Shown here in pieces: positions 1 through 10,300 of a stretch of DNA of 64,000 nt. The DNA is from Physcia stellaris (Eukaryota; Ascomycota; Lecanoromycetes; Caliciales; Physciaceae), in NCBI GenBank assembly GCA_018902385.1, contig JABSSW010000053.1, forward strand, positions 186,001 to 250,000. The letters are read 5' to 3'. The notes beneath the pieces were generated by a model. The model was not told the DNA's origin. It did not search any database and saw only the letters and a list, made by a program, of their open reading frames with translations. The stretch's first letter is position 1. Every line of letters starts with the position of its first letter. Position numbers and translations under genes: made by a program.

Positions 1-432
1 CGCTTGCGCAGCGATTTGAGATGCCGTGAGCTTCCCCATAGCACCAGTGTCTGATTGTGTAGATGGAAGTGAGGGTTCAAAGAAACCTTGAGAATGCTGT
101 CGTCGATGCCTCTGCAATTCCGGTCCCAATGGAGATTGATTTCTGAGAGGAAGCTCACTATTGGCGTGGGACAGGGATGGTCTGGAGAAATTGTTGACGG
201 ACGCTGAGCTAACGTTTGAACTGGCAGCAGAGAAAACTGGAGGTCGAGGGGTCTGTGTCTGGTGCGGACTGCGTGGTTGCTTTTGTGCGGAGAGCGATGT
301 CTGTTGTGAGGAAGAGCTGGAAGTATCACTTTCCGAAGGGTCGGCAGTCGAAGGCCTTGATGGGGGAATATTGGGTGAAGTAGGTGTACGAGGTGAGAAA
401 GCACCAGGACGTCGGTAATTTGAGGAATTCAT
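1..432 (-). CDS. Ser/Pro/Gln-rich protein, 5' part only (runs off window)
   Basis: An open frame of 144 codons starts at the ATG at 432-430 and stays open to base 1, so the gene continues beyond the window. The visible part is low complexity: Ser, Pro, Thr and Gln dominate, with a poly-Ser run near residues 38-44, and it is probably disordered. The last residues (GKLTASQIAAQA) look like the start of a more ordered segment. I do not recognise the family. It is transcribed away from GON7 across a shared upstream region of about 390 bases. The start is chosen because it is the first ATG and the composition changes there. Function unknown. Confidence 0.6.
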   Translation of the reverse strand, partial: MNSSNYRRPGAFSPRTPTSPNIPPSRPSTADPSESDTSSSSSQQTSLSAQKQPRSPHQTQTPRPPVFSAASSNVSSASVNNFSRPSLSHANSELPLRNQSPLGPELQRHRRQHSQGFFEPSLPSTQSDTGAMGKLTASQIAAQA

Positions 433-824
433 CGCGTTTGCATGCGTGATGCTGGTTCGCGCTTAGTGTCACTGAAAGTTTGCAGGAGCTCCTCATCCGG
501 CTTCCAACCAGGCTTGTAAAGCTATTTTGCATGGTCTTTCCATCTTAGAGAATTCGAAGCCTCGGACAAAAAGACAAGCGTCTTGGAGAATGGTGACTAT
601 GGAGAGTCTCTACCAGTCTTTAAGTCCGCACAGCTCAAACGACCCTTCCCCCCACCTTGCTGGCCGCCCCCACGTGCTCCTTGCAGAAGTGCCCCATCCG
701 TAATCCCTGTAACCGCCACGTTTGAAGAGCCGCGCCCAACCGCGTCACCCATCTCTTCAACAAACGCTTCCATCTTCACTCCAACCTACCTCTCTGTATC
801 GCAACTTTGCTTTGAAGCATAAGC
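433..824. promoter_or_regulatory. shared upstream region between the Ser/Pro-rich gene and GON7
   Basis: This non-coding stretch separates two divergent start codons (432 on the minus strand, 825 on the plus strand). The last 200 bases before GON7 are pyrimidine-rich with many CCC and CTT runs, as is common just upstream of fungal housekeeping starts. No sharp binding motif stands out. Confidence 0.45.
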
Positions 825-1127
825 ATGGCGCCAGCCACCGAGGAAAAAGGCGACATGCCCGTCCTCACAGCCTCCTACTCGGCTCCAAATGCTTCCAAAA
901 CCTTTGAGCATCCGCTACCAGCCATAGACACTTCGTCTGCAGAAGGAAAGGCTGAATATCTATCCGCTCTTCGAGGCTCGGTCACCAATCTACAGGACCA
1001 GATCAATACTTTCCTGACTGGGAAGATGGAAGAGGACAAGGCGCTGGCGGCTGCGGCGGGGCAGAAGATTGATGATAAGAAGGAGGAGGAGCGCTATGGT
1101 GAGGAAGGAGAAGAGGAGGAAGGTTGA
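825..1127 (+). CDS. GON7: EKC/KEOPS complex subunit Gon7
   Basis: A 100-residue intronless protein. The middle carries the Gon7 pattern: an 'ASYSAP' N-terminal strand, a 'YLSALRGSVTNLQDQINTFL' helix and the 'GKMEEDKA' motif, followed by an acidic Glu-rich tail. In yeast Gon7 is a small, largely disordered partner of Pcc1 in the KEOPS complex, which makes the t6A modification on ANN-decoding tRNAs and also affects telomeres. Length and acidic tail fit the fungal family. The start is the first ATG and lies directly before the conserved region. The assignment rests on recognising the motif order. Confidence 0.85.
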   Translation: MAPATEEKGDMPVLTASYSAPNASKTFEHPLPAIDTSSAEGKAEYLSALRGSVTNLQDQINTFLTGKMEEDKALAAAAGQKIDDKKEEERYGEEGEEEEG

Positions 1128-1359
1128 GGCTGGACTAATGGATGCTGGGAGAATAAGGGAAATTAAAGCGGAGGCAAAGGGAAAGTAAGAGCTGCGCTAC
1201 AACTTGGAAAGACTGGTGATCACGGTACATGGCCATTATTCACTTGCATGGCGCGACTCGTACAGATTTGATAGGTTGGGTTTTGATGGCGCAGCTCCAA
1301 CCGAGCACGGGACCCGACTCCAATACCATGATGGTATCCATATACTATCTCCCACAGAC

Positions 1360-4300
1360 TCACAAACTAGAGCAACCATAGTGGACCACAGAGTTACTGT
1401 CATCTTCTCGTCAGTGGTGCCTTTCAAGAAAAAGCGTGGTGGAAAGACGTACTTTGGAAGAACCTTGACAACACTACCTCCAAATCGCTTGTAACAGACC
1501 GCACAGACGCGATCTTCCGTGATCAGCACATGGCGGTTCCGTCCCTTATTACCACCCGGCAAATCATCCCCAAGTCTCAAGCTCGCCTCTTGGTTCACGG
1601 CGAGTACGCTGCGCATGCCAGCTACTATCCTACTTTCGTTCATCACCGTGTTAGCAGAGCGGATTCGCCCGCGGAAGTAGGATTCCAAGTCTTGGATGGG
1701 CAAGACTTCGGGAATGAGCTCTAGTGTTGAAGATGCAGGCATGCGCGCGCCGTGATTAGCGAGGAGACGGAGCGCAGGCTGCCATTGTGGTCTTTGTGGT
1801 GCAGGTGGGGAGAGATACAGGGAGAGAAGGGTGTGGTAGATTGAGGTTTTGGATTCTTCTGTTGTCGAGGTACGACGTGTTTGAGTCGGTGTGGCGGGAG
1901 GTGCGAGTTCTTTGAGGTAGACTTGGTTGCAGTACCTGTGGTCATGTTAGATTATAATCATAGTTCCAACTGCAACAACTTACTCTTCGGCCTTCTCGGG
2001 ATCTTTGAGCTTAAACACATAGATATCTAAGGCTTGTCGGTGCTGACCCATGTTGCTCAATACAATCGCTCGGGCTTCGTATAAATGTGGGTCTGTTTCT
2101 CAGTATCAGCTCTATGGACCGCGGCTAGCATCTGGGGATGTACCGTTACTAGGCAACTGGTTCAAAGCTTTGTACGCTTGATAATTCCGGCTGTCTCTCA
2201 GGAAAGCAAGAGCCTTTTCCTTCCACTTGGCTCGTTCGTCATCATCCTTGAATTCGTCTACTTTCAGACCTTCTATATAGATGTCTGCCAATCGCTGATG
2301 GAAACCTGGTGTTGTGTCGTTTAGCTCATGAATCACATGTTCGAGGTATTTTACTGCAAATCTCCTGTCTTTGCTTTGTAAAAAGTCCAGCACTTTGGCC
2401 CTAGGTAAAGTCTCGGCATTCTCGGAATCAGTCAGGAAGATTTCCATGGCAAGTTCGGGATCTCTGTCAAGAGGCCATCGAGCGAAGTCAAGGATTAGGT
2501 CGATCATCTCAGGAGGCAGACTCTGTAAATATATGACCGTTCTTCGAGGCCCATGAAGCTGGGGAGCAGCCTCGTCTTCCTTTTCTGCCTCTCCAAACTT
2601 TTTCAATAGTTCCAGAGCCTGGCGGTGGAGTTTTTTGCCATAAAAGAAATCCACCAAGTCATGATATCGATTGGTCTCTAGAAGCTTTTCGTTGACTACC
2701 TCAGGATCGCAAAAATTGTCGATCCTGAACAGTGGACCAGCCAATGACGGACTTGCATACATGTAAGCCCGGAAAAGCGTAGTGTCAACTAGCTTTGCGA
2801 TCGCTTGTAATGGCTGTTCCCAATCGCTCGGAGAGGCCCCATAATCCTCCTCGACCAGAGGCTTGAGTTCTGATCTCAAATCTGTACTTAGAGTACCATC
2901 ACCCGTCAATTCTTCTAGCTTGAAGCTGCCATCTGGGTTGAGATGTCGCTGAAGCCTTGTTCTTGTCGATACGAGGAATCCACGTAGTTCGCCAGTGGCG
3001 TTCTTCAAGTCCTTGCCCTCTGATACTGTTAAGCAGTTAAATCTCATGACACGAGAAGCTCACATACCTAGAGGTGCCGCCGATTCAGTATCCTCAGATG
3101 ACCTCTGCTTAGAGTGTCTAGCTGTGCTCGCTTCATCTGTACTCTTCCTTATAGCTGGCTGAACCGAGGCTTCTGCTTCTTTCTTGGTGGCTTCGTCTGC
3201 ACCTTCAACTCCAGACCACTCATGTCCGTCTGAGTTGACAGAGCTCGTCTTCTGGGTCTTTTCACTATCAGCTTGTCCTTGAACATCATGATTCTGGTCT
3301 CCACTGTGTGCTTTACCGTCGGTCGCGAGTATCGAAGCGGTGCCAGCAATTACAGGGGGAAACAGCCGAATGACTCTTTCCGGTGGAGCAGAGACTTCAC
3401 TGAACAGATCCAGTGCATCCCTATAGCGGCGTTGATCGAAAAGGACTTGGGCCTTTTGCATCTTAATCTCTCGGAGACGTCCCTCTTTGTCTTTGAGGAG
3501 TGCATCCTCCAACATACCAAGCAAGCTGATAGCTTCATCAAGTCTTCCATGGTCGATGATTGCATCAATTTGCGAATCATAATCCAGAGCGCCCATCCGC
3601 CATATAGATCTCTCACTCAATACAAGGAACCCTTTTCCTGCATGTGCCAAGCTGACATTGGGTTGTGGAACATGAAATTGATTTGCGCCAGGCAGGGACA
3701 CTGTCTGGAGTAGAGTCAAGGTCTCGGGGTTCCGAACTTCCAACGTACCTTTGGACGATTGCAGAGCAAGTAGGAATGGGTAGGAGTATCCGACTGCTTC
3801 AGGGGCGAAGGGCCAGGGCACCTGTCTCCGTCCTAAAGATTTACCGTCCGTATCCATAAATAATGTATTTATGTCTTTTGCAAGCAGAACTTCGCCTTCG
3901 CCGAGGCGGGTAGCTAATGGCTTTGGTGCACTCCCTCCTAGACCCATATAACCGATGCTGGCGACACCAACACCGCCAAGACGCCCGCCGTCTTGTCCTG
4001 GAGCTCCACCGATTGCGCCGGGGCCAACGATGTCCGTGACAGATAGGGTCCCTACGTCCACCAGAACATAGCTAGAAGTCAACCCAGCTACGAGCTTCGT
4101 TCCGGTTATCCATGTCAATGTTTTGATACCTGTCGCCAGTGGCAACTCTGAGGTCTCAGATGCCAGCTCGGAATCGTGCCATGACCACAACAGCAGCCTC
4201 CTTTTGATGGCTACTGCAAGCCTAGATACAATCGAGTTTACACTGGTTGATGTGTCCTGGACTATATTGGAGGTCACAGCAAATGTGCTTGCGCCTTTGG

Positions 4301-4723
4301 TCTTCAGAAGAGTCTCCTGAAGCTCATACGTCTGCAGGTCGTGCGTCGCGATGTAATTGTTGGACAATGATATCAGCAGATTTGCTTCCTTCACGACGGC
4401 CAGCTGTTCTATTTTGTATTTAGAGAACTTTTCCTGCTCGCGGAGTAAGTCCGCCGCCTTGGAGCTGGATTGGGGCCGCGGGTGGTCTTCATTAGGTTGA
4501 GTGCCATTCTTCGCTTGTGTTTCGTCTATGGGTTCATTGACCCTGTAAATCCTTAGAGCACCGGTATTGAGACCCACGAGCAGCCGATCCCCTGGGGCGA
4601 TCAGTCAGCGCATACTGACGTTGAAGTCCGTTGGGTCTCACCGTACGCTAAAACCGCCTCGATCTTCGACTTGTCTCTTTGCTTTAACTCAACGATCGGC
4701 CTAGCCGTGAAAGCTGAGAGCAT
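1360..4723 (-). CDS. VPS39: Vacuolar sorting protein Vps39/Vam6 (HOPS subunit)
   Basis: Six exons give about 1,030 residues. The N terminus (MLSAFTARPIVELKQRDKSK) opens a CNH/citron beta-propeller region (first exons to about 3,700). A clathrin-repeat-like helical middle and the Vps39 domain 1 follow. The protein ends in the Vps39 domain 2 signature (CAVCYKRFGGSVV...VVHYGC, stop at 1360-1362). Predicted introns lie near 4641-4592, 3066-3023, 2155-2103, 1983-1936 and 1465-1411, and all joins keep frame. Vps39 tethers Rab7/Ypt7 membranes in the HOPS complex at vacuole and late endosome, driving vacuole fusion and contacts with mitochondria. The C-terminal CxxC...HxxC pair fits the RING-like end of the family. 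No defects seen. Confidence 0.9.
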
Positions 4724-5614
4724 CAGTACAATGCTACTTGAAGTGACCACGAAGCGGGAGAGATTCAGTCGCGTTACTGTTACTGGACCTTGTTTATAAT
4801 AATACTTTCTTGGGAGTCCTTCACAGTATGATATCTCCGTCTAAAATCCGCTAGCGCACACTACTCTCTCTGGCCTTGACAATACCAGTAGGGCTCCTCG
4901 CCACTCACAACTGTTTATGTCAAATCACAATATATTATGTACGGAAGAATATTATAATACTCTCGGCTACCTCGTACAATGCTAGCGAGACTTCACAACA
5001 AGACTACCCTGTACTATGGCCTCCTCCAAGTGATCGCAATCAAAAGTACGTGACATTTCTCACCACTATAAAACACCTCCAGGTTCGGTGTTCTGTGTTC
5101 ATCTAGCTTCGAGGCTCTGCGTCATAAGTAGGCTACAAGGAGAAAAGGGTCTCTCGGGTCTGGAATCCTTCCACACGGGGCTATTTTCCTTTCAACAAGA
5201 TCTTGCTAGGCATCTGGTCTAATCAATCCTTGTGGTGGCGCGCGTTGAATCTATGGGTCTGTAGATGCAATATCTTGCAGTAGCCCGTAGTCGAGGCTTA
5301 GCACCAAATCCTAGCGAATATGGCTGTGCTTGTTGCATTGTCTCTGTAGTCAATCCATGGTATTCACTCCACTTACGATGCTTTTAGATGAGCCCTAGAA
5401 CTGCAAGATCCGCTATTGGAAAGCTAGTCTAGAGTCCTCGATTGGACGTCGTCTGTTGTCGTTGGCTCATAGCCTTTGTGACTTGTCGCCGCTTTGCTTT
5501 TCTGTTTCGTGATTTAAAGAGAAGTGCCGGGGCATTGACGAGAAAACAGTTGCTAGGAGGTAGGGCGATACCCTGGACTTTCCCAATGCTTTGAAATAGC
5601 CATGCTGGAGAAGA
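4724..5614. other. intergenic, VPS39 upstream / 3' side of membrane protein gene
   Basis: About 890 bases with no coding signal that I can support. Short open frames occur on both strands but lack codon bias, conserved motifs or splice logic. The first 200 bases next to 4723 should hold the VPS39 promoter. No repeats noticed. Confidence 0.4.
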
Positions 5615-6590
5615 TCATCTCGCGAAGTCTCTGACTGACTGTATTTCCCCACTCAGCTCAACTGGCGAATGCTGGGAGCGGGCCGAAAGTTCGGCAGGCA
5701 TAAAACCCTGACCTGAATATTTCTTCTGTTCATGCTCTTCATTGCCACCGACTCCATCGAGTGACTGCAAAGGATAGTCACCCCGCCAGGCTGAATCTTG
5801 TAAATGGTTTCTGTTTCTTGGCCAATGTTTCCTGTGATGTCGATAGAGCATTAGGCTCAACGCAACAAGGGCGAGAAAAACCAAAGTTCCCAGAACGCCA
5901 CCCACAATTTCGGCCGTCTGATTCCCTGGTTTGTTGGTCGTATTAGTGGTCTTCGGCGTTGCAGAAGCGGTAGCAGGAGAAGGTTGGGTCGAGAAACCCG
6001 TTGGTGACGTTGTTGTAGCAGAGCTTGAAACGTGCGTTGGCGACGTAATCGAAGGAATTGCCCTTGTTGTCGCCTTTGTGGTGATTGATGGGCTTGAGAA
6101 CGACGAAGTTTCGGTAGGCGTCGTGAACTGTGCTAGCAAATGCTGAGTCGAAGCAGCCGAGTTGCAAGCAAGGTATGCGTAGGTTTGGTCTGGGCCCGCT
6201 GTCAAAAGCGCGGTCGAGCAGAAGTCTTTTCCTGACGCAGTACTACGAAATCCTCAATTAGTGTCGGGTATATTCACTATCACATATAACCCACCACGTG
6301 AATGTTGTTACGTCGGTATTGTCGAAGGCACCACAGCCTTTGCTGCAGCTATGTGCATCCACGCAGCTTCCAGCCAGGCCACAGTCTCTTGCTGCGATGA
6401 CTGTTGTAGGACAGAAACCCCATATAGCATTCACCGTGTCGACCCTGCAAGCGAAGCCTGAGTTTGCAGTCCGTGGTCGTTTTGGGTCTCCATCTGCATA
6501 GCCGCAAGTCGACACATCGGCCGCGGTGGTTGCTTCGAAGTCTGTGATTTGTCGATTTTCGAGCTTAGTATGGCTTCGAGAGATCGTCAT
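5615..6590 (-). CDS. Single-pass membrane protein with Cys-rich ectodomain and Ser/Thr-rich stalk
   Basis: Two exons are visible, joined across about 6296-6244 (donor GTGGGT, acceptor CGTAG). The N-terminal part has a Cys-rich domain (STCGYADGDP, FACRVD, WGFCPTTV, DCGLAGSCVD, CSKGCG). It is followed by 'CSTALLTAGPDQTYAYLAC', a Ser/Thr/Pro-rich stalk of about 70 residues, one transmembrane helix (IVGGVLGTLVFLALVALSLMLY) and a basic cytosolic tail (RHHRKHWPRNRN). This layout is common in fungal cell-surface proteins resembling wall sensors. The ATG at 6590 is not preceded by a recognisable signal peptide, so a first exon is probably missing from this model. Function is unknown; a wall-stress sensor role is inference from architecture only. 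Confidence 0.65.
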
Positions 6591-7646
6591 TACCAATAAG
6601 GTGATAAAACCATCCTATTTGGTATTACAACATGGTCTTCGAAAGACACTGCACAGAGAGGATTGATCAGACTGCCGAAGACGGACCGTCTCGCATGAAC
6701 ATCGAGAGCTAGCCAAGTATTCTTTTCTGTCTGAAGTCCCCGTATTGACCAATGTGGCACAGGGAACTAGATTTATGAGCAGGGAGTTCATGAGACGGAT
6801 TCAGGGGACAATGTACATGGTGAATGGAACGAACCCGACACACAGGATTGTGGGTGCCTCCTATGCTCTTAATTTCAAATGCTTCTTGCGGCGGCTAGCT
6901 ATTAACCTTGGCTATCTCCTTGGTTGTCCCCGGAGGATCAGCCTCATGGCTTGCAATTGGCCGCCCCTGCATGAAGAGTCAGACGAGGCAGCGTGTGGAA
7001 GGTGAAACGCGAGGCTTTTTCAGTATTGTGATGAGTTTCGGGACTGAATGAAATTGCTCGTCGCTGGAGAAGTGATCGACAAGCCATTCTTCGTAAGTGG
7101 TCATAGGAAAACACAATCCATATAGATGATCTTTGAAGCGCGACATATCCAGCTTACGAGAACTGAGGTGCCATGTTATTTAATTTTACGGAGTACGATT
7201 GTACAAGAATCCGTTTCATCCGACCATGGATGGCACAAGGGAGGTGTGCACCTCGCGAGCTCGGTCCAATCATCTGCAAGCCTTACGCGCTCTGCTGATC
7301 CCGTGACCCCGTCTGGATTTTAGAATTCATCTTCCGGCGGCTCGGAGCCGAGATCATTCCATTGGCCGCTCTAAGATCATCCACATCTGAAACTATTTTT
7401 AGCGGCAGATGACAATCTGGGCTGAATTCGTTTTGGGGGCCTTTGCCTTCGTCGCATTCAAGCGATTCAAGCCCAACTCCTCACTACCCCTTAATCTCCG
7501 AGCACAATTGCACCATTATGCTACCCTGCTGCCTTTGGCCTCCAACGTCGTTCATTTCGCCTGCGTTCTCCCTCATACCGCTAAGGCGTCTATTGCTGGT
7601 GCCTGTTTGCTTGTAGGCCTAACATTGTAGATAGCGACGGAGAATT
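6591..7646. other. divergent intergenic region before GT69 gene
   Basis: About 1.05 kb between two divergently read genes. It probably holds the promoter of the GT69 gene and perhaps the unresolved first exon of the minus-strand membrane protein. No motif, RNA gene or repeat was recognised. Confidence 0.4.
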
Positions 7647-9131
7647 ATGAGTGAGCGTGAGGGTGAGCAGGAACCTGACAAATATCATCATGACGAGATG
7701 GGTGCAATGGAAATGGAGGAATTTGAGGCCGAAGATGAAGATGGTCCATTGCTCGTCCAACCGGGGTCTGTCGACCGTAAGAATATCAGAACCTGGATCC
7801 CTGGTCGACGTATATTGCATCGGAACAGAAGAGCGTATCTCATCATTGTTCTCGTCGCTTCCGTGGTCCTTTTGTTTTCGCTTCTGGCTGGAGTGAGCTT
7901 GCTCTTTGCCGGAGATTCTCTAAAAGCGGCTCTGAGAAACGGCTCATCACTGCCCGACTTTATGGTTCCACACCCTCTTATTGGATCCCCGATGAAGGAT
8001 GGCAACTCGACTTTATTAGAGATGGGGCAAGGCTACATCAAGGCCATCATTTCGCCAGAGAATACCGACTTCGCGAGGCTAGGATGTCCGGCTCCGACTA
8101 GCGATCGCTATGCCTATATGCAGGAATCTACGACCAAGCTCGAACAAGTAACCCGACCAAGATTTTTCTTCGCCCTCGATCTTCACCAATGTATTCATGT
8201 TTTACCTAGGCTGATGGGATCCATTGTCGAGGCCATGCGCTTTCTTGGCCCGGAAAGTTGTGCTCTGTCGGTCGTTGAAGGTCGTTCCGATGACGGAACA
8301 TATGAAGTTTTGAAGCTTCTCAAAGAAGAAGTAGAGCAAATGGGAGCCAAGTATTTTCTCGCTACAAACGACATCAATCCTGGAAAGGAAAACAACCTTC
8401 AAAGGATCAATGCTCTCGCCGAGCTTCGAAATATAGCATTGCAGCCGCTGGTCGACGACGCTGAGCAGTACGATGCGAATGTCACCGTGATATTCCTCAA
8501 TGATGTTGCCATATGTATGGAAGACATCTTGGAGCTTATACATCAACGGCAGTATCAACAAGCCGACATGACTTGTGCTATGGACTGGACCTATCTCGGG
8601 CCACATCCTACATTTTACGATGTCTGGATAGCACGAACCATGAATGGGGACTCCTTTTTCAACATTCCCCCCGATGGGAACTGGGGTTCTGCATGGAACC
8701 TTTTCTGGAACAATCCCACCGCACGAGATCGACAGCAATCAGGGCTACCGTTTCAGGTCTTTTCTTGCTGGAACGGTGCCGTCGCTTTCACCCCCAAGCC
8801 ACTAATTGAAGGAAAGCTGAAGTTTCGGAGTTCCCACGAATCAGAATGTTTCCAAGGAGAGCCAAGTATTTTCGCTAAAGAGATGTGGTACCATGGGTAT
8901 GGGAAGATCGCCGTTATCCCAAGCGTCAACCTAGAATATAGCGATAAAGCAGGGAAGAAAATCAAGGCTGAGAAAGGATATGTCTCAAAATGGGTCAATG
9001 CAGATAACAAGGACAAGGATATGAAGATTGAGTGGGATCCAGTGCCGCCTCCAAACGTCAAGTGCATACCAACCTACGAAAACCAAACATGGCCTCCCTG
9101 GGACGAGGGACTGCCGGAGACCTCACGGTGA
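7647..9131 (+). CDS. Glycosyltransferase family 69 (CAP59/Cmt1-like)
   Basis: A single exon of 494 residues with type II membrane topology: an acidic cytosolic N terminus, then a transmembrane helix at about residues 65-88 (YLIIVLVASVVLLFSLLAGV), then a lumenal domain. The GT69 pattern is clear: 'RFFFALDLHQCIHVLPRLMGSIVEA', 'SVVEGRSDDGTYEVLK', 'VIFLNDVAICMEDILEL', 'DMTCAMDW' and 'VFSCWNGAVAF'. Family members include Cryptococcus alpha-1,3-mannosyltransferase Cmt1 and the capsule protein Cap59, which act in the Golgi. 'FLNDV' is the likely metal-binding DxD-like site. The donor and acceptor here are unknown; a wall or secreted glycan is likely. Length is normal and no defects are visible. Confidence 0.88.
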   Translation: MSEREGEQEPDKYHHDEMGAMEMEEFEAEDEDGPLLVQPGSVDRKNIRTWIPGRRILHRNRRAYLIIVLVASVVLLFSLLAGVSLLFAGDSLKAALRNGSSLPDFMVPHPLIGSPMKDGNSTLLEMGQGYIKAIISPENTDFARLGCPAPTSDRYAYMQESTTKLEQVTRPRFFFALDLHQCIHVLPRLMGSIVEAMRFLGPESCALSVVEGRSDDGTYEVLKLLKEEVEQMGAKYFLATNDINPGKENNLQRINALAELRNIALQPLVDDAEQYDANVTVIFLNDVAICMEDILELIHQRQYQQADMTCAMDWTYLGPHPTFYDVWIARTMNGDSFFNIPPDGNWGSAWNLFWNNPTARDRQQSGLPFQVFSCWNGAVAFTPKPLIEGKLKFRSSHESECFQGEPSIFAKEMWYHGYGKIAVIPSVNLEYSDKAGKKIKAEKGYVSKWVNADNKDKDMKIEWDPVPPPNVKCIPTYENQTWPPWDEGLPETSR

Positions 9132-10300
9132 TGATGATGCTTACAGGTCACATTCGGCCTGACCCGCCTCACTTGTACCTAAATACAGGAACTCCGGAGA
9201 TGCTTGACATTTCTATAAAAAGAATCTATTGCATCAATGAGATCGTCAGGCGAACCATCCACGGGCCATGAGTCAAGTCATTCCACTAGATCCTAAGCGA
9301 CTTATGGTCATACAGGCCAGCGCGCTTCCTCCAGATAGGCGCATGATCATTTCGGATCTGATAATTATCAACCTATCAGGTTTCCAATGTCTTTCAGTGA
9401 GCCACGGACTGATGTTCTCAGTCTACAATCAATATTGACATCACCAACACTCGAGTTATACGATGAAACAACCTCCCGTCAACGACGGTGCAAATGACTC
9501 TAGAGAGCCCAAATCTTCTATCCGGAGCATTGCGGTCACAACTTCTCTGGAAAGGCTTGTGGAGTTTAGCGCTGTTTCTTACGCTTGAGGTGATCCCAAA
9601 GTCAACTGTGATATCTGCTTCAATGGACAGGCTGTACAATCTCGTTCAGTCCTATTGTCTTTCACAGAGCAACAGCTCGTCTCTCTGTCAACGCGATTAG
9701 CAGAACGAATTCGAGACAACTTTGCAAGTCCAAGTACTAAAGAGCAAATCGCAAATGGACTTATGATTCTGCGAATTGGAAGAGCTGGATCTTCAGTGCT
9801 TCAAATTAACGCCTCTATCACAATCGAAATCTGAAGCCTTTGACGCAGGGGAGATATCCTATCGTATATTTAGGTTTTGTATAGATTTATCTCCTATTAT
9901 CGGTCAAGATAGTTTCCTTCTTTGAAGGTAATCTCACGATCATGGAATACCAGAACTGGGGCCATTTACGATGGTCTAGAGACATAGAAATCCAAAGCTA
10001 AAGATGAACCCGAAGCTGCTGAGATATTCAGTCAAATCACATCAACATGATAAGAGGCTCTCATCTCATTCTTGACTGCTAATGCACCTATGCTGAAAGT
10101 CCTCAATCTTTATTGGTTGACATGTTGTCCCGAAACTTTATGCCGGTTTGAGTTTCAAGCAGGACAAATATTAGGCGGAATTTATCGAAATTAAGGGGCT
10201 TAGTCCCAATTATACTACTGCTCTTCGACTGTAACAAAATGAAAATCACAGTACGCGTCAAAGAGTTCAGCCGTCAGCCGTATTAAAAGTCGTCATCCAA
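9132..10300. other. intergenic between GT69 gene and NRPS
   Basis: About 1.17 kb. It marks the left border of the metabolite cluster. No open frame with coding character was found. The composition is slightly AT-richer toward 9.8-10.2 kb. No repeat or RNA gene recognised. Confidence 0.4.
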